In this document: piece by piece, positions 43,106 through 51,072 of the stretch
Layout of the letters: each line of letters starts with the position of its first letter
Position numbering within the stretch: the first letter of the stretch is position 1
Made by a program: the position numbers and the translations under genes
The notes under the pieces: model-generated
Seen by the model: the letters and a program-made list of their open reading frames with translations, nothing else
Told to the model about the DNA's origin: nothing
Database searches by the model: none
Origin: a virus
IMG/VR virus record: IMGVR_UViG_3300030419_005456
Span: 1 to 64,000 of that record
DNA: 64,000 bases
Strand: one strand, 5' to 3'

Positions 43106-43575
43106 TTGTTAATAACACCTATTAATTGATCTATATTAAAGTTTTCTACTACTCCACATACCTCTCTGTTGCAATAATTTTTAATGGCTTTGGCGTGGCT
43201 ATCGCTACGCGCTATCAATTTTATGCTTGGGTCTTTGTAAGCTTGTACAGTATATTCATATTCTATTCCTCCTTGTCTACTCCATTCTAAATCCCATACA
43301 TAAAAATACTTTTTGATGGGAAGGCATGTTTTTTGTAAGGATAAAGCCGTGGTTACAGAAGTGGCTATAGCAACACCGCCAAATCCCCAAATTTCGCTAA
43401 CACTCATTGTGGAAAATTTTGGTGGTATCATGCTTGGTGTAGAGTTTTCAAAAAAACCTACAAAGTCAAAATCTGAATTATCTAAGTGGTTGTTCATGTT
43501 TTTTATTGCGTAGAAGGTAAGCTGGCTAGCGCTAAAATCTTCTAGCAAAACACCAATTTGTTTATTTTTTTGCAT
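43102..43575 (-). CDS. GT-B-like N-terminal domain / truncated glycosyltransferase
   Basis: 157 aa. An alternating beta/alpha pattern begins with 'IGVLLEDFSASQLTFYAIKNM' and ends with 'KLIARSDSHAKAIKNYC' and 'GVVENFNIDQLIG'. 'YFYVWDLEWSR' in the middle is the acceptor-type strand seen in N-terminal halves of GT-B enzymes. It is about half the length of a complete GT-B enzyme and has no donor-binding C-half, so it is either a partner subunit or a remnant. It overlaps the epimerase gene upstream. Confidence 0.45.
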   Translation of the reverse strand: MQKNKQIGVLLEDFSASQLTFYAIKNMNNHLDNSDFDFVGFFENSTPSMIPPKFSTMSVSEIWGFGGVAIATSVTTALSLQKTCLPIKKYFYVWDLEWSRQGGIEYEYTVQAYKDPSIKLIARSDSHAKAIKNYCNREVCGVVENFNIDQLIGVINK

Positions 43576-44515
43576 TGGCCTCTTCTCTGTTATTTATGTA
43601 CCACTGAACAGTTTTTTCTATACCCTCTTTAACTGAAATCGGATCAATGGTAATATAATCTTTCATTCTTTTTGTATCTAACAACTTCTTTAGTTGTCCA
43701 TCGGGTTTATCCGTATTCCAGAGTACCCCGCCTGTATATTTTACAGAACCTACTATATATTCTACCAGTTCTTTAATGCTAATGTCACTACCGGTTCCTA
43801 TATTTAGTGGTGTAGTATTGTCCTCATATTTTTCTAAAGCCTGAACAATAGCTTCTGCTGCATCGTATACATACATAAACTCTCTTTTGGGACTTCCAGT
43901 TCCCCAGCATTCGACCTCGTCTTCTTCGTCGATTTTTGCCTCAACAAATTTTCTTATTAAAGCTCCTACGACTTTTGTTCTAACTAAATCGAATGTGTCA
44001 TTAGGCCCATAAAGATTTGTTACACAAACCGTACAGGCGTTCATGTCGTATTGATCATTGTAAGCCTCGGCTGCTGCTTGCAATATTCTTTTTGCAATCC
44101 CGTGACCTCTAATTGTTTTGTTTGGAAGACCATTCCAAAAAGTCTCTTCGCTGAGAACTTCCATTCCGGTATCAGGGTATGCACAAGATGTCATAATGGA
44201 AACAGTCTTTTTTACATTTGCATATTCGCACGCATGGTAAAGATTCAGCCCCATAACTGTATTGGCGTACAAAATATCAGCCGGATACATTCTGTTGAAT
44301 TCTATGCCACCATTGTATCCAGCACAGTGTATGCAGTAATCGGGTTTTTCAGTTTGCATCCAGCCAATAAGGTGGTAAAGATTCAAAAGATCCATTTCAG
44401 AATGTTTAAGAATCAAAGGTTCCGCACCTCTATCCTTTAGAACCTTACATACTGCGGTGCCAAGAAAACCTTCACCGCCAGTGACTAATACTTTAGAATT
44501 CTTTAATTTTATCAT
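43562..44515 (-). CDS. GDP-L-fucose synthase-like SDR epimerase/reductase
   Basis: 317 aa. N-terminal Rossmann motif 'VTGGEGFLG' (residues 11-19), 'CAGYNGGIEFNRMYP' and 'SIMTSCAYPD' (S110) follow the fucose-synthase pattern closely, and 'KREFMYVYDAAEAI' fits its substrate domain. The usual catalytic Y-x3-K is H138-G-I-A-K142: the Tyr is replaced by His. In this family the enzyme epimerises and reduces a GDP-4-keto-6-deoxymannose. The first-step partner (GMD) is not in the window. The change may mean altered chemistry or a variant subfamily. It overlaps both neighbours. Confidence 0.65.
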   Translation of the reverse strand: MIKLKNSKVLVTGGEGFLGTAVCKVLKDRGAEPLILKHSEMDLLNLYHLIGWMQTEKPDYCIHCAGYNGGIEFNRMYPADILYANTVMGLNLYHACEYANVKKTVSIMTSCAYPDTGMEVLSEETFWNGLPNKTIRGHGIAKRILQAAAEAYNDQYDMNACTVCVTNLYGPNDTFDLVRTKVVGALIRKFVEAKIDEEDEVECWGTGSPKREFMYVYDAAEAIVQALEKYEDNTTPLNIGTGSDISIKELVEYIVGSVKYTGGVLWNTDKPDGQLKKLLDTKRMKDYITIDPISVKEGIEKTVQWYINNREEANAKK

Positions 44516-45447
44516 GCGTATTGGTGCCTTATTTGTAATATCGGTGCTACCTTAATTAGTTCTTGTATGCCGGTTTTCATATCTACATCGCATACAAACC
44601 CTTCGTTTTCTAGTTTATCATAACTAACTTCATAATCCCTTTGGTCTGCGTCCGAACCTATTTCCTCATAATGAACAAAACATCCTGTTTCTTTTTTAAC
44701 ATATTCTGCAAGTTCTCTTTTAGTCCAGTTAAGATGGTTGGCCCCACAGTTATAGACTTTGTGCTTCCAATATCCCATGTGTTCAAAACCGGCAGTAAAA
44801 GCTTTTGCCATGTCTCTAACATGTATAAAAGTGCGTCTAAAGTCAGCTTGGAAAATAGTAAGTATTCCATTTGTAATAGCTTGGTAAACAAAATCGTTTA
44901 CGAGCAAGTTCACCCGCATGCATGGGCTAACACCAAATCCTGTAGCAAACCTAAATGAGACCGTATTGTCTTGTGCGGCTACCATTTCCTCTGCAACACG
45001 CTTATTTACGCCGTAGAGCGACACAGCGTTTAGTGGAGACTCTTCCGTGCAAATACCCTCTACCTTGCCGTAGACGCTGCCCGTAGAGGCGTAAACGAAC
45101 GGCATTTTGGGATTGTAGGATTTGCGTGCTTCCAGCATGTTTTTTGTGCCGTCTATGTTTACCGCCGTGGCAAGAGAGGGTTGGGATTTGCAAGCCGGAA
45201 AGCCAACAATAGCAGCAAGGTGAATAACAGCGTCACACCCAAGGATAGCCTCCTTCATTTGTTCTAGTCTTGTAACATCTCCATACTCAAACTCAAAATT
45301 GGGGTTTGTAGCTAGGGGTATAATAGCATCGCATTGACCCTTATGAAAATTGTCAACGCATTTGACTCTGTAGCCTTGATCTAATAGGTGTCGGCATAAC
45401 ACGTTTCCTACGTATCCGCCACCTCCTGTAACTAATATTTTGGCCAT
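44512..45447 (-). CDS. NAD-dependent sugar-nucleotide epimerase/dehydratase (extended SDR)
   Basis: 311 aa. 'VTGGGGYVG' (6-14), 'HLAAIVGFPAC', 'STGSVYG' (121-127) and Y145-G-V-N-K149 give a complete SDR set. 'CVDNFHKG' is the Asp-containing strand that selects NAD(H). It resembles UDP-glucose 4-epimerase/UDP-glucuronate decarboxylase relatives; the exact substrate cannot be read from the sequence. It is the second of four SDR enzymes in the cluster and shares ATGA with the previous gene. Confidence 0.7.
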   Translation of the reverse strand: MAKILVTGGGGYVGNVLCRHLLDQGYRVKCVDNFHKGQCDAIIPLATNPNFEFEYGDVTRLEQMKEAILGCDAVIHLAAIVGFPACKSQPSLATAVNIDGTKNMLEARKSYNPKMPFVYASTGSVYGKVEGICTEESPLNAVSLYGVNKRVAEEMVAAQDNTVSFRFATGFGVSPCMRVNLLVNDFVYQAITNGILTIFQADFRRTFIHVRDMAKAFTAGFEHMGYWKHKVYNCGANHLNWTKRELAEYVKKETGCFVHYEEIGSDADQRDYEVSYDKLENEGFVCDVDMKTGIQELIKVAPILQIRHQYA

Positions 45448-45449
45448 TA

Positions 45450-46244
45450 TTATAGATGCTCCATAGATGTGATGCTGGGGGTTTGTGTTAAAACATAGTT
45501 GTAGCTAGCGTATGGGTTGCAACCAAGGTGGCATAAAAACTCACCCATATCTTTTAGCTCAACAAGCTGGCAATGTTTTCTCATTATCTCTTTTGATTTT
45601 TTACAGTCTATTTTTACTTTTTTGTGTTTTAGGAACGACAAGAATAGCAAAGTTTCTGGGGATATCCTATCGTTGTTTAGGTTTCCATTTTTGTAATCTT
45701 TTATCCCAAGCTCATGTCCCATTAGCGGGTCTTGTCTGCCCACATATTGCTTACAGATGCTTAAGGTTTCCTCAAACATTCCTTTTATGTTCTCTGTCAG
45801 CCCTCCCATTACATGGTCTGACGGATGAAGCTGTTGCCATTTGTCTGCAACAAACAGAAAATTACTGGTGGTGAGGCTATCTGGAGAGGATTTCATGACA
45901 TCAATAAATTTTGACATGTCTGTATAATACTCATCACACCTCACCTTGATTGTGTATTTGGTTTCTGATAAAGAAACGCCATTTAGAGAACTTACTGTTT
46001 GATATGCTATATGCGCGTCGTTATATAGATTTTCATATTTGGCAATGTCGTCTTCTGTGTATTTTACATTGAGGCGATTAAGCATTCTTTTTGATGGTTT
46101 AATTTCATGGTAATCCCAAGTTGATATAATTACCTGTGAAACAAACTTTTGATAGTCTTCTATATGCCTAAGACCTGCGGCCACTCTCTTTGCAATATTT
46201 TTGAGCGGCCCTTGCATCACTATAGTTACATCATCGTGTATCAT
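45450..46244 (-). CDS. WavE-type glycosyltransferase-like protein
   Basis: 264 aa. 'TIVMQGPLKNIAKR' (residues 7-20), 'VIISTWDY', 'YTIKVRCDEYY' (97-107, DE pair at 104-105) and 'HPSDHVMGG' match WavE lipopolysaccharide-synthesis proteins. 'FLFVADKWQQLHPSDH' follows the DxD-like pair. It would act on host or phage glycan as a glycosyltransferase; the acceptor is unknown. Confidence 0.65.
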   Translation of the reverse strand: MIHDDVTIVMQGPLKNIAKRVAAGLRHIEDYQKFVSQVIISTWDYHEIKPSKRMLNRLNVKYTEDDIAKYENLYNDAHIAYQTVSSLNGVSLSETKYTIKVRCDEYYTDMSKFIDVMKSSPDSLTTSNFLFVADKWQQLHPSDHVMGGLTENIKGMFEETLSICKQYVGRQDPLMGHELGIKDYKNGNLNNDRISPETLLFLSFLKHKKVKIDCKKSKEIMRKHCQLVELKDMGEFLCHLGCNPYASYNYVLTQTPSITSMEHL

Positions 46245-46731
46245 TAAAGTCTTTTCCTCGACTGTTGTTCTCGCTACGCTTTCCTTGTTTTATATTGATT
46301 ACCTCTCGAAACAAACCAACATAATCAGAACAAATAGCATAAGATTCTGCAACCGTATCTATTGAAGATAATTCTGGTTTCATGCAAATCACATTACTAC
46401 CGGTTGCGTAGCCCGGATATCCAACTATCAAACCTCTGCTAGTCAAAGCATAATGGTCTTCTTGATGCCAAAAGCAATGCAGTTCTAAGTCTAGCATTGT
46501 TTTGAAAGCTTCTAGGTTTTTGGCGTGCAGGAGTAAACGAGGATGTTTGATAAAATTTTCACTTGTTTCGTTTTCGGGGGCGTCATGACCAAGCCACCAA
46601 CTGTCTTTTATTTTCCAAACGTCAATCTCAACAAAGTAATTTTCACTCAAGGCTTCTTCTATGAGTCTCTCGGTGTTTTCTAATTTGGGATTGGGTCCGT
46701 AAACATTCCCTCTGTGAGAGATAAATATCAT
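46231..46731 (-). CDS. GDPD-like (glycerophosphodiester phosphodiesterase-type) protein, short
   Basis: 166 aa. H6-R7-G8, E18-N19, E35-x-D37 and H49-D50 follow the conserved N-terminal half of GDPD enzymes ('SHRGN', 'LENT', 'VEIDVW', 'WLGHD'). The protein is about 80 residues shorter than a normal GDPD barrel and ends basic ('GKRSENNSRGKDF'), so the late barrel strands may be missing. It could hydrolyse a glycerophosphate link in a glycan, or be a modified relative. It overlaps the WavE-like gene. Confidence 0.6.
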   Translation of the reverse strand: MIFISHRGNVYGPNPKLENTERLIEEALSENYFVEIDVWKIKDSWWLGHDAPENETSENFIKHPRLLLHAKNLEAFKTMLDLELHCFWHQEDHYALTSRGLIVGYPGYATGSNVICMKPELSSIDTVAESYAICSDYVGLFREVINIKQGKRSENNSRGKDFNDTR

Positions 46732-47564
46732 GGTACTTCTCCGTTAAAGTCCTCTAACATATAAAAAGTTATTCCATAGAAGTCCAACAACTGCCTTGTA
46801 TAACCCCAGCTACTATGGGTTCTGGTTATACCAAGCATGTGAATTTCTCTAACATTCTTTAGCCATAAAAAGTTAATAAGGAAGTGCAGACTGCTGCAAC
46901 AATTACGAAGTGTTCCGTCCTTTCTTAGGAAGTTGTCTACTGCTGAATAAACTAGGTCTACATCTTCTCTGTAGAATTTAACCACCCCTTCGTATTGAGA
47001 TAAGTCCATAACGTTGTCTACAGCATCATAGGAGATGGATGGGTGTAAAATACTTCTTCCTTCGTACTTCCCCGGAGCAAGTAGGTAGTCATTAAAATCA
47101 ACGGCATGAAAGAGCATCTTTGCATGTTTTGGGCTTCTGGGGTATCTATAAACAATGCTATCAAAATCTTTTACCGTTGTGGGTTCTTTTGCTCCGGTGT
47201 TGACGGTGTATCTTGGGGCTTTTCCAGAAAATGGGGACGTGTTAGATACTTCAAATATTCCAGAGTGCTTTCCGTCCCAATAGCGTTTTGTTAATTGGTG
47301 AGGAACTAAGAAATAATCCCACCTACCATTAAAGTTGGATAAGTTATGAACCAGTCTTATAAGGTCCAGACAGGTAACCACATCGACATGTTCTAAGGCA
47401 TAAAGAGCTTTGCCAGTACAAATCGTAAAGTATTTATCTAAATGCAAATACTCTAGTTTCTCTGGAGTTAGGTACTCATCAATATATGGCGCAGAACCGA
47501 TCAGTAAGACCGGCTTGTCGATTGACAGCTTGTTAAATTTTTTATTCTCGCTTAAGACCGCCAC
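46728..47564 (-). CDS. Putative sialyltransferase/MptE-like glycan enzyme
   Basis: 278 aa. 'VLLIGSAPYIDEYLTPEKLEYLHLDKYFTICTGKALYAL' has the Rossmann-like start 'GSAPY' of MAF/DUF115 or GT42-type proteins, which place a nucleotide-sugar site near the N-terminus. Later blocks are 'GRSILHPSISYDAVDNV' and 'CCSSLHFLINFLWLKNVREIHMLGI'. No decisive motif separates the families. The role in the glycan cluster is inferred from neighbours. It overlaps the cupin gene by 23 bases. Confidence 0.4.
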   Translation of the reverse strand: MAVLSENKKFNKLSIDKPVLLIGSAPYIDEYLTPEKLEYLHLDKYFTICTGKALYALEHVDVVTCLDLIRLVHNLSNFNGRWDYFLVPHQLTKRYWDGKHSGIFEVSNTSPFSGKAPRYTVNTGAKEPTTVKDFDSIVYRYPRSPKHAKMLFHAVDFNDYLLAPGKYEGRSILHPSISYDAVDNVMDLSQYEGVVKFYREDVDLVYSAVDNFLRKDGTLRNCCSSLHFLINFLWLKNVREIHMLGITRTHSSWGYTRQLLDFYGITFYMLEDFNGEVP

Positions 47565-47913
47565 TATCTTTTCTCACTATATCGGTCGGGTCTAAGCCGT
47601 CCGTCCAATAAATTTCCAAAGCCTTGGTGTCTTCCATGCACTCAAATCTATGGTCTATCATTGGCGGAACGTCGGAGAACATACCTGCTGTTAATATTGT
47701 CTCATCCTGACTATCCTGCTTATATATAATAACCTTTAGAGTGCCTTCTAGCACAATAAATCTATTCCACTTTTTTTCATGGTGGTGTCGGGAACAGTAA
47801 CCCCCTTTTACCGCCTCTATATAGTGAACCTCACTAGACTCATTCTCAAAAAAACAACGTGTTGTTCCCCAGAATTTACCTTGAGTCGCTCCAGTTAATG
47901 TTTTATGGCCCAT
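47542..47913 (-). CDS. Cupin-fold protein, sugar isomerase/epimerase-like
   Basis: 123 aa. A cupin core: 'CSRHHHEKKWNRFIVLEGTLKV' (His cluster and the G-x-L-x-[VI] strand) then 'GMFSDVPPMIDHRFEC'. Such small cupins in sugar clusters are metal-dependent phosphomannose-isomerase-like or sugar-binding proteins. The His set lacks the FdtA/QdtA-type 3,4-ketoisomerase spacing, so that reaction was not assigned. The stop/start overlaps on both sides point to an operon member. Confidence 0.5.
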   Translation of the reverse strand: MGHKTLTGATQGKFWGTTRCFFENESSEVHYIEAVKGGYCSRHHHEKKWNRFIVLEGTLKVIIYKQDSQDETILTAGMFSDVPPMIDHRFECMEDTKALEIYWTDGLDPTDIVRKDSGGLKRE

Positions 47914-48901
47914 TTGCTAACTCCTCCTCGAATATATCTTTTAAGTGTGTCCACATATGCCCGTCCTTTATTTCTTCTATTTTCCACTGAAAATACGATA
48001 AAGACCTCCCAAGAGAGTGTTTTTCTTCAATAGTGGGTCTGTATAAGTTATTTATATCTTCAATCTTTGTGCTAGATATCGGTCTAGCTATTCCCTCTCC
48101 AAGAACTATCGTAGGTATCCCATAAAGATTTGCTTCTAAGGCTGCGTTGCTACTATGGGTTACTAAAGCGTAAACGTCCTTTTTTAGAAGGGTGTGAAAT
48201 TTAGTTTTTCTACCGCCCATGTATATTGTCTGCGGGATTGGTTTTCTGTCATCCCAGCTTGGTTTTGGCCTGTAAATTACTGGGCGGTCAGTATATTTTC
48301 TTAGCTCTTGAACTATATTCTCTGCGTAAGTGCTAGGCTCGTCTAAATCCATAAAGGTGTGATACTTATTGGAGCTACCAGCATATAGTATATAGCACCC
48401 TTCGTCCTCTCTTTTTGTTCGCTTGGGTTCTAAGGTTTCTCTGTGTTTTACTTTTCCGTTTTTATCCAATATCTTTCTTACGGGAATTTTCATAACCTTT
48501 TTCCATCGGTTATTTATATTGGCAAATTTATCCAAGTGCTTTAGAGGCTGCCAAGCGTTTGGGCTAATTCTAATGAAAGCATCTGGCTCTCGCAATCGTC
48601 TGTTCCTACAATATCCCTTATCCATGTATATATAACTTCCACCCGCCTCAATAACCATATCCCTTAACCAATGAGTAGTGATAGTAAATAAAAATGTAAA
48701 ATCATATTTACTAATCATCTCTTTATCAACGGTGTCTCTACCTACTATGTCTACGGTATGTCCGAACATTTCTAGTCCGGTTTTTATCGCGTCACATAGA
48801 TGCATTGAATATTCACGTTGTTTGGTTGGGAATAAAAATTTCATATGATTTTTTCGGTACGTTTTATATTCACTATTCGGGATAGGAAATAAAAATTTCA
48901 T
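47903..48901 (-). CDS. Capsule-type glycosyltransferase paralogue A with duplicated start
   Basis: 332 aa from the ATG overlapping the upstream stop (TAATG, 48901). A second in-frame start lies 57 bases later, within a near-copy of the first 36 bases. The C-terminal blocks 'RPVIYRPKPSWDD', 'VTHSSNAALEANLYGIPTIVLGEG' and 'LSYFQWKIEEIKDGHMWTHL' match two other genes in this window (53631 and 55818) and resemble capsular polysaccharide/glycerophosphotransferase-like GT-B ends. Donor and acceptor are unknown. A charged insert ('KRTKREDEG') is specific to this copy. Confidence 0.55.
   Translation of the reverse strand: MKFLFPIPNSEYKTYRKNHMKFLFPTKQREYSMHLCDAIKTGLEMFGHTVDIVGRDTVDKEMISKYDFTFLFTITTHWLRDMVIEAGGSYIYMDKGYCRNRRLREPDAFIRISPNAWQPLKHLDKFANINNRWKKVMKIPVRKILDKNGKVKHRETLEPKRTKREDEGCYILYAGSSNKYHTFMDLDEPSTYAENIVQELRKYTDRPVIYRPKPSWDDRKPIPQTIYMGGRKTKFHTLLKKDVYALVTHSSNAALEANLYGIPTIVLGEGIARPISSTKIEDINNLYRPTIEEKHSLGRSLSYFQWKIEEIKDGHMWTHLKDIFEEELANGP
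48806..48901 (-). repeat. Two 36-nt near-copies of a gene start (MKFLFP...EY) 57 nt apart
   Basis: Read on the - strand, the copies beginning at 48901 and 48844 are identical over the first 14 bases (ATGAAATTTTTATT) and again over GTGAATAT at positions 29-36. They encode MKFLFPIPNSEY and MKFLFPTKQREY. Confidence 0.85.
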
Positions 48902-49890
48902 TAACTAGCCAGCCATTTGGGGTTGTCTATTGTCCACTGTACGGTTTTCTCAAGAGATTTTTCAAAGGGGACGGGATATTCGTATCCCATTTTACATAGC
49001 TTTGTATCTTTCAAAGCATACCTTAAGTCATGTCCCGGCCTTGAGGAGTGAAAGTCTACAAGCTCATAATCGAGTTCTTTTCCTAAAATATCAGCCACCA
49101 TTTGCGCAAGCTCTAGGTTTGATATTTCTTTCTGTCCCACAAGGTTGTACTTATCCCCATCTGTTGCTTCTTGGGTTAAGAATAAAGAAACGTCAGCAAC
49201 ATTCCTTGCGTGTACATAGAATCTGGTTCCCGGCTTTTTATTGGGATCTGAGTGGATGCTTATTTTCTCTCCGGCCAATATCTTCTTTATACATAAGGGT
49301 AGATATTTTTCGGGATGTTGCCTTTCTCCTATTACATTCATACAATTGGTAGTAATAATAGGAAGTCCGTAGGTGTTGTGAAAGGCTATTCCTAATTGCT
49401 CTGCTCCAGATTTAGTAGCAGAGTAAGGGTTCTTTGCCATATGACGATCCCACTCTTCGTAAGCGGTTCCAACGGGGGCATCACCAAAAACCTCGTCGGT
49501 ACTAAAGTTTTGTATATAATCTATAGTGTCACAGTGTCTAGCAAAGTTTAAAAGGTTGCAAGTGCCTACAACATTGTCATAAACAAAGCTAAGAGGATCT
49601 TCAATACTTCTATCAACATGAGAGGATGCAGCTAAATGATAAACCACACTCACATTGCCAATCTGCCTTGCCAACTGAGAGTTGATTTCAGCTTTCAGAT
49701 CGTGGTATAAAAACTTAAACCTCTTATTCCAGCTAGGATTTGCGTCCAAAAACTCGGATATCCTATTTAGATTTCCAGACGTATCTAACCTGTCTAAACA
49801 AACTATAAACCAATCAGTATTTTTTAGGAGGTGTTCTATTATGTGGTGGCCAATGAATCCCGCACCACCTGTAATTAAGACTTTTTGCAT
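48901..49890 (-). CDS. rmlB-like: NDP-glucose 4,6-dehydratase (RmlB-like)
   Basis: 329 aa. 'ITGGAGFIG' (6-14), 'SHVDRSIEDPLSF' (90-102), T131-D132-E133 in 'STDEVFGD', Y156-S-A-T-K160 and 'SRPGHDLRYA' are the full set of dTDP-glucose 4,6-dehydratase hallmarks, with the catalytic triad-like T-D-E and Y-x3-K intact. The enzyme makes the 4-keto-6-deoxy sugar nucleotide that a DegT aminotransferase can use; that gene lies a few genes upstream in the same operon. dTDP is the family default; another nucleotide is possible. Confidence 0.75.
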   Translation of the reverse strand: MQKVLITGGAGFIGHHIIEHLLKNTDWFIVCLDRLDTSGNLNRISEFLDANPSWNKRFKFLYHDLKAEINSQLARQIGNVSVVYHLAASSHVDRSIEDPLSFVYDNVVGTCNLLNFARHCDTIDYIQNFSTDEVFGDAPVGTAYEEWDRHMAKNPYSATKSGAEQLGIAFHNTYGLPIITTNCMNVIGERQHPEKYLPLCIKKILAGEKISIHSDPNKKPGTRFYVHARNVADVSLFLTQEATDGDKYNLVGQKEISNLELAQMVADILGKELDYELVDFHSSRPGHDLRYALKDTKLCKMGYEYPVPFEKSLEKTVQWTIDNPKWLAS

Positions 49891-50465
49891 TTTATAAACT
49901 CCTTAAACTCGTCGTTAAGCTCAAAATCACCCCTGTTATACATTCTTGGTGGGTATTTATAGCAATGTTCAACTTGACTATCTTTTAAGTGTGACAGTAG
50001 CTTTAAACAGTTCTCCACGAAGAGTGGCGCTACTTTAAGCATTCGCTTATACAAATCAAAAGAGGTGTCAGTTTCAAAGACGGGGTAGGTAGTTTTAGAT
50101 ATGATGGGTCCATAATCTACCTCGTTTGTCATCTTGTGAAACGTAAGACCCTGCTCTGTGTCTCCATTTTTGACGGTATGATCTAGTATGTCTCTACCAC
50201 CGTATTCAGGCAAAAGACCCGTATGTACATTGTAAGCGTTACTTGTATCCTCTACATATTGATCGTACTGTAACGATAGTTTTATATCACACTCAGTATT
50301 TATATCAACTTCTGGCAATCGTATCTTACCAAAGACTGGAGTATTCTTACATGGAACATATCCAATTAAATTATAATTATGCGAAAGGTGATTTACGCAA
50401 AGCTCTGTCAAGTAAGAGGAGCCTAAAATAAGTATCCTAGTATAATATCCTCTATATTTCGTCAT
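49875..50465 (-). CDS. Sugar-nucleotide N-formyltransferase
   Basis: 196 aa. 'NVHTGLLPEYGGRD' (79-92), 'GLTFHKMTNEVDYGPII' (106-122). N79, H81 and D117 reproduce the Asn-His-Asp triad of the 10-formyl-THF-dependent formyltransferase domain with the standard His-to-Asp spacing of 36. It is the short single-domain form found in glycan clusters (VioF/FdtF/WbkC-type). Expected reaction: N-formylation of an amino sugar nucleotide made by the neighbouring aminotransferase. It overlaps both neighbours, the oxygenase and the dehydratase. Confidence 0.8.
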   Translation of the reverse strand: MTKYRGYYTRILILGSSYLTELCVNHLSHNYNLIGYVPCKNTPVFGKIRLPEVDINTECDIKLSLQYDQYVEDTSNAYNVHTGLLPEYGGRDILDHTVKNGDTEQGLTFHKMTNEVDYGPIISKTTYPVFETDTSFDLYKRMLKVAPLFVENCLKLLSHLKDSQVEHCYKYPPRMYNRGDFELNDEFKEFIKCKKS

Positions 50466-51072
50466 AATATTTTCCTAACTCAAAAGGAACACCTTGTGTA
50501 ATGCTCTTTTTGCCAGACGCTTTATATTTTGATTTTGGAAGAACCCTAAAATCAAAACTGACCCTAGTTCTTCCAGTACTGTTTTTTTTATTGCCGTGCG
50601 TAAGATTGGCACCATTCCACATATAATATTCACCATAGGAAGCCTCCATCGGAGCAAAGTCTCCTTTATCTTCCTCGCTTTCAACCCAAACAGTGTTAGA
50701 TTCAAAAGCCTCGGTTAGGGGAACAAAAAAGTTTATTTCATGTTCAGAATGGTTGTAATCCCTATCTTTATGGTATCCACCGACCGCAAGATTCCCTTTC
50801 ATGTGAATCCTAAAGGTGGGCTTTTTTTGAAAAAGTATATCTTCATCGAAAAGCGGATAAACTTCATTTTCAACGAACCTTCTAAACATCACAAAAAAGC
50901 TGTGATCGTCTCGTAGTTTGTAAAAAACTCTATGATATTTAGAAGACTGGTCTGTATCCACATTAAAGGTTTTTAGGTTTTCGTGCAGGGTGGACAGATC
51001 TTTTGTGAGAAAGACCTTCTCCAAGGTCTCCGCAAACCTATAAGAGTTTGTATCATACGTTAACTTATTCAC
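50452..51072 (-). CDS. 2OG-Fe(II)-dependent oxygenase-like protein
   Basis: 206 aa. H101-x-D103 in 'GGYHKDRDYNH', distal H159 in 'GANLTHGNKKN' and R168/R170 ('TGRTRVSFDFRV') give the metal and 2-oxoglutarate ligands of the double-stranded beta-helix oxygenases. The StrG-like layout in amino-sugar clusters is my recollection. A hydroxylation of the sugar or of another substrate is possible. It sits between the aminotransferase fusion and the formyltransferase, overlapping each. Confidence 0.6.
   Translation of the reverse strand: MNKLTYDTNSYRFAETLEKVFLTKDLSTLHENLKTFNVDTDQSSKYHRVFYKLRDDHSFFVMFRRFVENEVYPLFDEDILFQKKPTFRIHMKGNLAVGGYHKDRDYNHSEHEINFFVPLTEAFESNTVWVESEEDKGDFAPMEASYGEYYMWNGANLTHGNKKNSTGRTRVSFDFRVLPKSKYKASGKKSITQGVPFELGKYYDEI

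Noticed and set aside
47542-47913. Cupin gene as an FdtA/QdtA-type 3,4-ketoisomerase for the formamido-sugar pathway
   Set aside because: The His-rich core and the flanking strands look like a generic metal cupin; the ketoisomerase's characteristic start and end were not seen. Left as cupin.
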